A DNA stretch of 27,456 bases. Source: Bacteroidales bacterium. GTDB lineage: Bacteria; Bacteroidota; Bacteroidia; Bacteroidales; Muribaculaceae. The number at the start of each line of letters is the position of its first letter. Position 1 is the stretch's first letter. Both the position numbers and the translations under genes were made by a program. The notes under the pieces are model-generated. The model did no database searches. It was given only the letters and a program-made list of their open reading frames with translations, and had not been told where the DNA came from. Positions 24,828 through 27,456 of the stretch are shown here, piece after piece. The stretch lies in contig SFNM01000016.1 in NCBI GenBank assembly GCA_004552725.1, positions 1-27,456 on the forward strand, written 5' to 3'.

Positions 24828-25730
24828 ATGAAGCGAATTACACTTATTGCGGCCCTGCTGCTCAGCTTTGTGGCAGCATCCGCCCAGCTCTCACTTTACC
24901 TCGCTAACGACCTCGGCCGTAATGGCTACTATCAGCAGAAGCAAATCGCTGCGCTGATGGGCGCCATGGCTGAGGAGGACGGTCCAGAAGCCGTGCTCGC
25001 CCTGGGCGACGTGCACCACTTCGAAGGTGTGGCTTCGGTCAACGACCCCCTGTGGCTCACCAACTTCGAGCTCATCTACGACCATCCCGAGCTCATGATT
25101 CCCTGGTATCCCGTGTTGGGTAACCACGAGTACCGCGGCAACACTCAAGCCGTGCTCGACTATGCCCACGTCAGCCGCCGGTGGTGCATGCCAGCCCGCT
25201 ACTACTCGCTCCGCTTCGAGGACGACGGCATCACCGTGCGAGTAATCATGCTCGACACCACCCCGCTCATCGACAAGTATCGCAACGATTCCATCACCTA
25301 TCCCGATGCCCACCTCCAAGACGCTGACGCTCAGCTCGCTTGGCTCGAAGCCGAACTCGCTGCCGCCGCCGAGGATTGGGTCATCGTCACCGGCCATCAC
25401 CCCGTGTATGCCGACACCTCCAAGGATGAATCCGAGCGCACCGACATGCAAGCTCGGGTAGGGGAAATTCTCCGCCGCCATCGCGTGGACTTCTACATCT
25501 GCGGCCACATCCACAATTTCCAACACATCCGCCCCGCCGGACAAAAAGTGGACTATGTGGTCAACTCCTCCGCCTCGCTTTCGCGCACCAAGGTCAAAGC
25601 CGTAGAGGGCGCCCAATTCATCAGCGACGAAGCCGGTTTCGCCCGCCTCACCGCCACCGCCACCACCCTCACCCTCGACCTCATCAACGCCGAAGGCAAA
25701 ACACTGCACACAATCCAACGTAGCAAATAA
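24828..25730 (+). CDS. Secreted metallophosphatase, tartrate-resistant/purple acid phosphatase-like
   Basis: The enzyme likely hydrolyses phosphate esters outside the cytoplasm. The 300-residue protein has a signal peptide (1-19, ending ASA) and a calcineurin-type fold. Visible metal ligands are D28 (AND), D61 (LGDVHHFEGV), N99 (LGNHEY), H190 (TGHHPVY), H227 and H229 (CGHIHN). DPLW...F at 73-80, GNHEYRGN and SRRWCMPARYY place it in the mammalian-type acid phosphatase (ACP5) group. In that group D61 is followed three residues on by an iron-binding tyrosine (GDNFY); here that position is H64. The protein would then not show the purple charge-transfer colour. It is the last gene of the receptor cassette; a terminator lies 19 bases after its stop. 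Confidence 0.88.
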   Translation: MKRITLIAALLLSFVAASAQLSLYLANDLGRNGYYQQKQIAALMGAMAEEDGPEAVLALGDVHHFEGVASVNDPLWLTNFELIYDHPELMIPWYPVLGNHEYRGNTQAVLDYAHVSRRWCMPARYYSLRFEDDGITVRVIMLDTTPLIDKYRNDSITYPDAHLQDADAQLAWLEAELAAAAEDWVIVTGHHPVYADTSKDESERTDMQARVGEILRRHRVDFYICGHIHNFQHIRPAGQKVDYVVNSSASLSRTKVKAVEGAQFISDEAGFARLTATATTLTLDLINAEGKTLHTIQRSK

Positions 25731-25749
25731 GAGTAAGTAAAGAAGGAAT

Positions 25750-25784
25750 GGCCGCGCGACTTAATCCCGCGCGGCCTTTATTTT
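25750..25784. terminator. Rho-independent terminator after the phosphatase gene
   Basis: Arms 25750-25758 and 25768-25776 form a perfect 9-bp GC stem with a 9-base loop, followed by TTTATTTT (25777-25784). The minus-strand frame ending at 25778 abuts the same hairpin, so it may stop transcripts from both sides, although the minus-strand T run is weaker. Confidence 0.85.
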
Positions 25785-25942
25785 GCACAAATAGTTTCGG
25801 CCGGAATACTATCTAACTGCTTTTTTATTTGTTCAAACGTACAATTCAAGTCGAGCGTGCGATAGTAAATCATATTCCCATCTTTCCATTTCATGTGTCC
25901 GTTGGGAGTGATTTCTTCATCAGTCTTAGCATAAAGAAGCAT
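25778..25942 (-). CDS. Possible small protein or gene remnant, 54 residues
   Basis: A minus-strand frame from ATG 25942 to TAA 25780-25778 reads MLLYAKTDEEITPNG, then KWKDGNMIYYRTLDLNC and ends SIPAETICAK. The frame stays open for at least 24 more codons upstream (FEKRFHVLNHDKNHSGTTDG and beyond), into the neighbouring regulator gene, with no ATG nearby. The composition looks like real protein rather than random AT-rich DNA, and the stop falls exactly at the terminator hairpin. It may be the 3' end of a gene that has lost its 5' part, or a genuine short protein. No family was recognised. The remaining bases between 25943 and 26007 hold nothing else. Confidence 0.3.
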   Translation of the reverse strand: MLLYAKTDEEITPNGHMKWKDGNMIYYRTLDLNCTFEQIKKQLDSIPAETICAK

Positions 25943-26007
25943 TCCATCAGTTGTGCCCGAGTGATTTTTATCGTGATTTAAAACGTGAAAGCGTTTTTCA
26001 AAAGAGT

Positions 26008-26289
26008 TTATTCCGGATGGATGATTTTGGTGAGAGCGTCGATGTATGTGGTGAGGGCTTGGCGTCCGGTGGGCGTGAGCCGTGCTGTGGTGCGTGTGCG
26101 TCGGCCCACAAATCCCTTTTCAATAGAGATATAGAGAGACTTAGCCAACGTGTCGAGGTGCGAACTGAGGTTGCCCGCGGTGGCTCCGGTGACCTGTCGC
26201 AAGTAATTGAAGTCGGCCTCTTCCACCGAGAGCAAAGTGGTCATTATGCGAAGCCGCAATTCGTTGTGTATCAGTTGGTCGAGTTGCAT
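26008..26289 (-). CDS. Small winged-helix transcriptional regulator
   Basis: The 93-residue protein is a single winged-helix DNA-binding domain of the HTH_34/ArsR-MarR-like type: RLRIMTTLLSVEEADFNYLR, then the recognition helix TGATAGNLSSHLDTLAKSLY, the wing EKGFVGRRTRTTARLTPTGR, and a final helix. No sensor domain is present. Its ATG lies inside the last 19 bases of the membrane-protein gene on the same strand, a sign of translational coupling. Such small regulators often pair with a membrane protein and control their own operon. The ligand and targets are unknown. Confidence 0.88.
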   Translation of the reverse strand: MQLDQLIHNELRLRIMTTLLSVEEADFNYLRQVTGATAGNLSSHLDTLAKSLYISIEKGFVGRRTRTTARLTPTGRQALTTYIDALTKIIHPE

Positions 26290-26905
26290 CGTTGCACATA
26301 TTTATGGTTGAGCACATGACCGGGAATGATGAACATTGCTATGAAGCCAACAATGATTGTTGGCATCACCCATGCCATCGACAATTCAATGTCAGCGCAA
26401 ACCGCAGTGGTGAGTGCCAAGCCGATTGTCAATCCAATTATCCGCCCGTTGTGCACCAACGCTCTTGCAGCGCTATGCCTTGCACAGTCAGCATCAGTCC
26501 TACAATCACAAACGGGTAGAGCAACATCACCTCCCAAGCGTCCTTGCCGGCAAAAAGCATCAACCCGAGGCAAGCAAATGTCAACAAAATAGCGGCCCAT
26601 GCAATCACCGCCCAGCAGCGAGAAAGAATATTGTCGATTGTAGTCACGGCACCACGTTGCTCACGCTGGCGACGCAGTAAGTGAGGCGTTACCGTCCCGC
26701 CAATTATCCAAATTAAGAAGAACAAGAAGTTGAATGCCGGATGTTTGAACACTACCAAACCGCCCCAAACCAGAAGCGACACAGCCACGCAGGTGTAGCC
26801 CCATACCAACATTGTTGAACCACTGCACAGCCCCAATCGGCGACGATTGTCGGCAATCGTTTGCGCCATCACATTCAGCGCGTCTGAAGAAGATAAATTA
26901 CTCAT
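26271..26905 (-). pseudogene. Six-helix membrane protein, split by a frameshift
   Basis: Two minus-strand frames make one protein of about 210 residues. The first (26905 to 26438) encodes a hydrophilic start (MSNLSSSDALNVMAQTIADN) and four membrane helices, then QGIALQER and seven out-of-frame residues. The second continues from LVHNGRIIGLTIGLALTTAV at about 26460 with two more helices and ends at 26271 (KYVQRCNSTN). Losing one base in the arginine codon near 26461-26463 accounts for the break. It is transcribed from the promoter at 26960-26990 and overlaps the winged-helix regulator by 19 bases. Function is unknown. The frameshift could be a true mutation or an assembly error. Confidence 0.75.
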
Positions 26906-26959
26906 ATCTGATTTATTTAAGTTGTATTATCAAAACAGTTTGCACTACAAACCACTTTG

Positions 26960-26990
26960 CAAAGTTATAAAAACAATCTAAATACACAAA
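26960..26990 (-). promoter_or_regulatory. Promoter of the membrane protein-regulator operon
   Basis: On the minus strand, TTTG (26990-26987), exactly 19 bases, then TAACTTTG (26967-26960): a textbook Bacteroidota promoter. Transcription would start near 26953, giving a leader of about 48 bases before the ATG at 26905. Confidence 0.75.
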
Positions 26991-27120
26991 ATATTTTTCA
27001 ATAAAAATACAGAAAAAATCTTGCATATACCAAAAGTGCTTTATAATAGATGTAAATACTGCCAAAAATATCGCGAAAATTGCTTATTTTGCATTTTTCT
27101 GAAAAATTATCGTTCAAATA

Positions 27121-27152
27121 TTTGGCCAATTCAAAAATAATGCCTAACTTTG
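27121..27152 (+). promoter_or_regulatory. Promoter of the tRNA-Lys gene
   Basis: TTTG at 27121-27124 and TAACTTTG at 27145-27152 are separated by 20 bases. Transcription would start near 27159, about 34 bases before the mature tRNA. The AT-rich stretch 26991-27120 between the divergent promoters holds no gene that I can support. Confidence 0.7.
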
Positions 27153-27192
27153 CATCGCAATTGAGAGAAACGCTCCTTGCAACCACAAAATT

Positions 27193-27268
27193 GATTCGCT
27201 AGCTCAGTTGGTAGAGCACAACACTTTTAATGTTGGGGTCCTGGGTTCGAGCCCCAGGCGGATCACCA
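27193..27268 (+). tRNA. tRNA-Lys (anticodon UUU)
   Basis: The 76-base sequence folds as a cloverleaf. The 7-bp acceptor stem is GATTCGC with GCGGATC (one T-G pair), the D arm contains AGCTCAGTTGGTAGAGC, the anticodon stem is CAACA/TGTTG with loop CTTTTAA (anticodon TTT at 27226-27228), and the T arm is CTGGG TTCGAGC CCCAG. CCA is encoded at 27266-27268. Only this tRNA is present in the window. Confidence 0.97.
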
Positions 27269-27308
27269 AAGGGTCATCATCTACTAAAGATGGTGACCTT
27301 TTCTTTTT
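27269..27308 (+). terminator. Rho-independent terminator of tRNA-Lys
   Basis: Arms 27268-27282 and 27288-27302 form a 15-bp stem with two G-T pairs and the loop ACTAA; the last stem bases and the following TTTTCTTTTT (27299-27308) supply the T run. It starts directly at the tRNA 3' end. Confidence 0.85.
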
Positions 27309-27351
27309 GCTCTTACTAACCTATCACTCAACAACTTGCATTTTGTAACAT

Positions 27352-27388
27352 TTTGATTTAGAATGTTTTAGCAAAAACTTTGCTAAAA
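27352..27388 (+). promoter_or_regulatory. Inverted repeat over a near-consensus promoter at the window edge
   Basis: TTTTAGCAAA (27366-27375) and TTTGCTAAAA (27379-27388) form a perfect 10-bp inverted repeat around AAC. TTTG at 27352-27355 stands 19 bases before AAACTTTG (27375-27382), which differs from TAnnTTTG by one base. The repeat would cover the -7 box, as an operator does. The controlled gene would lie beyond the window. It could instead be an unrelated AT-rich palindrome. Confidence 0.35.
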
Positions 27389-27456
27389 TTGGGATCAATG
27401 TAAAAATCGGTTGAAATGTTAAAACTTAGGCGGGATGTTTACATAGAAAGTCACTA

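Noticed and set aside
26998..27186. Minus-strand open frame of 62 codons before tRNA-Lys
   Set aside because: It has a GTG start, lies across the tRNA promoter and its AT-rich upstream stretch, and has no recognisable features.

Overview
The window looks like a chromosomal segment from a member of the Bacteroidota, most likely order Bacteroidales; the family (for example Muribaculaceae) cannot be fixed from this sequence alone. The grounds are: several promoters of the Bacteroides type (TTTG, about 19-20 bases, then TAnnTTTG); translation starts with A-rich leaders and mostly no Shine-Dalgarno motif; a complex I gene set with fused nuoCD and no nuoE, nuoF or nuoG; a short AtpC; an AtpB with a signal-peptide extension; and a TonB-dependent receptor with an N-terminal carboxypeptidase-regulatory-like domain.

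Layout. 1-230: the 3' end of an AraC-family regulator and a two-way terminator. 228-2828 (minus strand): ispE, grpE and dnaJ. The dnaJ reading frame is broken near its 3' end by what looks like a deletion of about 50 bases; the missing C-terminal frame is still present downstream. 2829-3290: a divergent intergenic region carrying the ispE and nuo promoters.

3291-20480 (plus strand): one uninterrupted run of 18 respiratory genes in which the complete F1Fo ATP synthase set sits inside the complex I operon: nuoA-nuoB-nuoCD-nuoH, then atpD-C-B-E-F-H-A-G, then nuoI-J-K-L-M-N. Gaps are at most 51 bases and I found no internal terminator. A proton pump and the enzyme that uses the proton gradient would therefore be made from one transcript. 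This is the most unusual arrangement in the window. NuoI carries an alanine-rich C-terminal tail of about 98 residues, and NuoM lacks the middle-channel lysine expected from the E. coli protein.

20481-25784: a 14-bp hairpin, then a three-gene plus-strand cassette: a TonB-dependent receptor, a beta-helix-like surface lipoprotein and a secreted phosphatase of the purple/tartrate-resistant acid phosphatase type in which the iron-binding tyrosine is replaced by histidine. A 7-4-7 direct repeat lies upstream of its promoter. A phosphate-scavenging role is plausible but is inference. 25778-26905 (minus strand): a possible gene remnant, a small winged-helix regulator and a six-helix membrane protein split by a frameshift. 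26906-27456: divergent promoters, tRNA-Lys(UUU), its terminator, and a promoter-like inverted repeat at the window edge.

No CRISPR array, insertion sequence, integrase or rRNA gene was seen.
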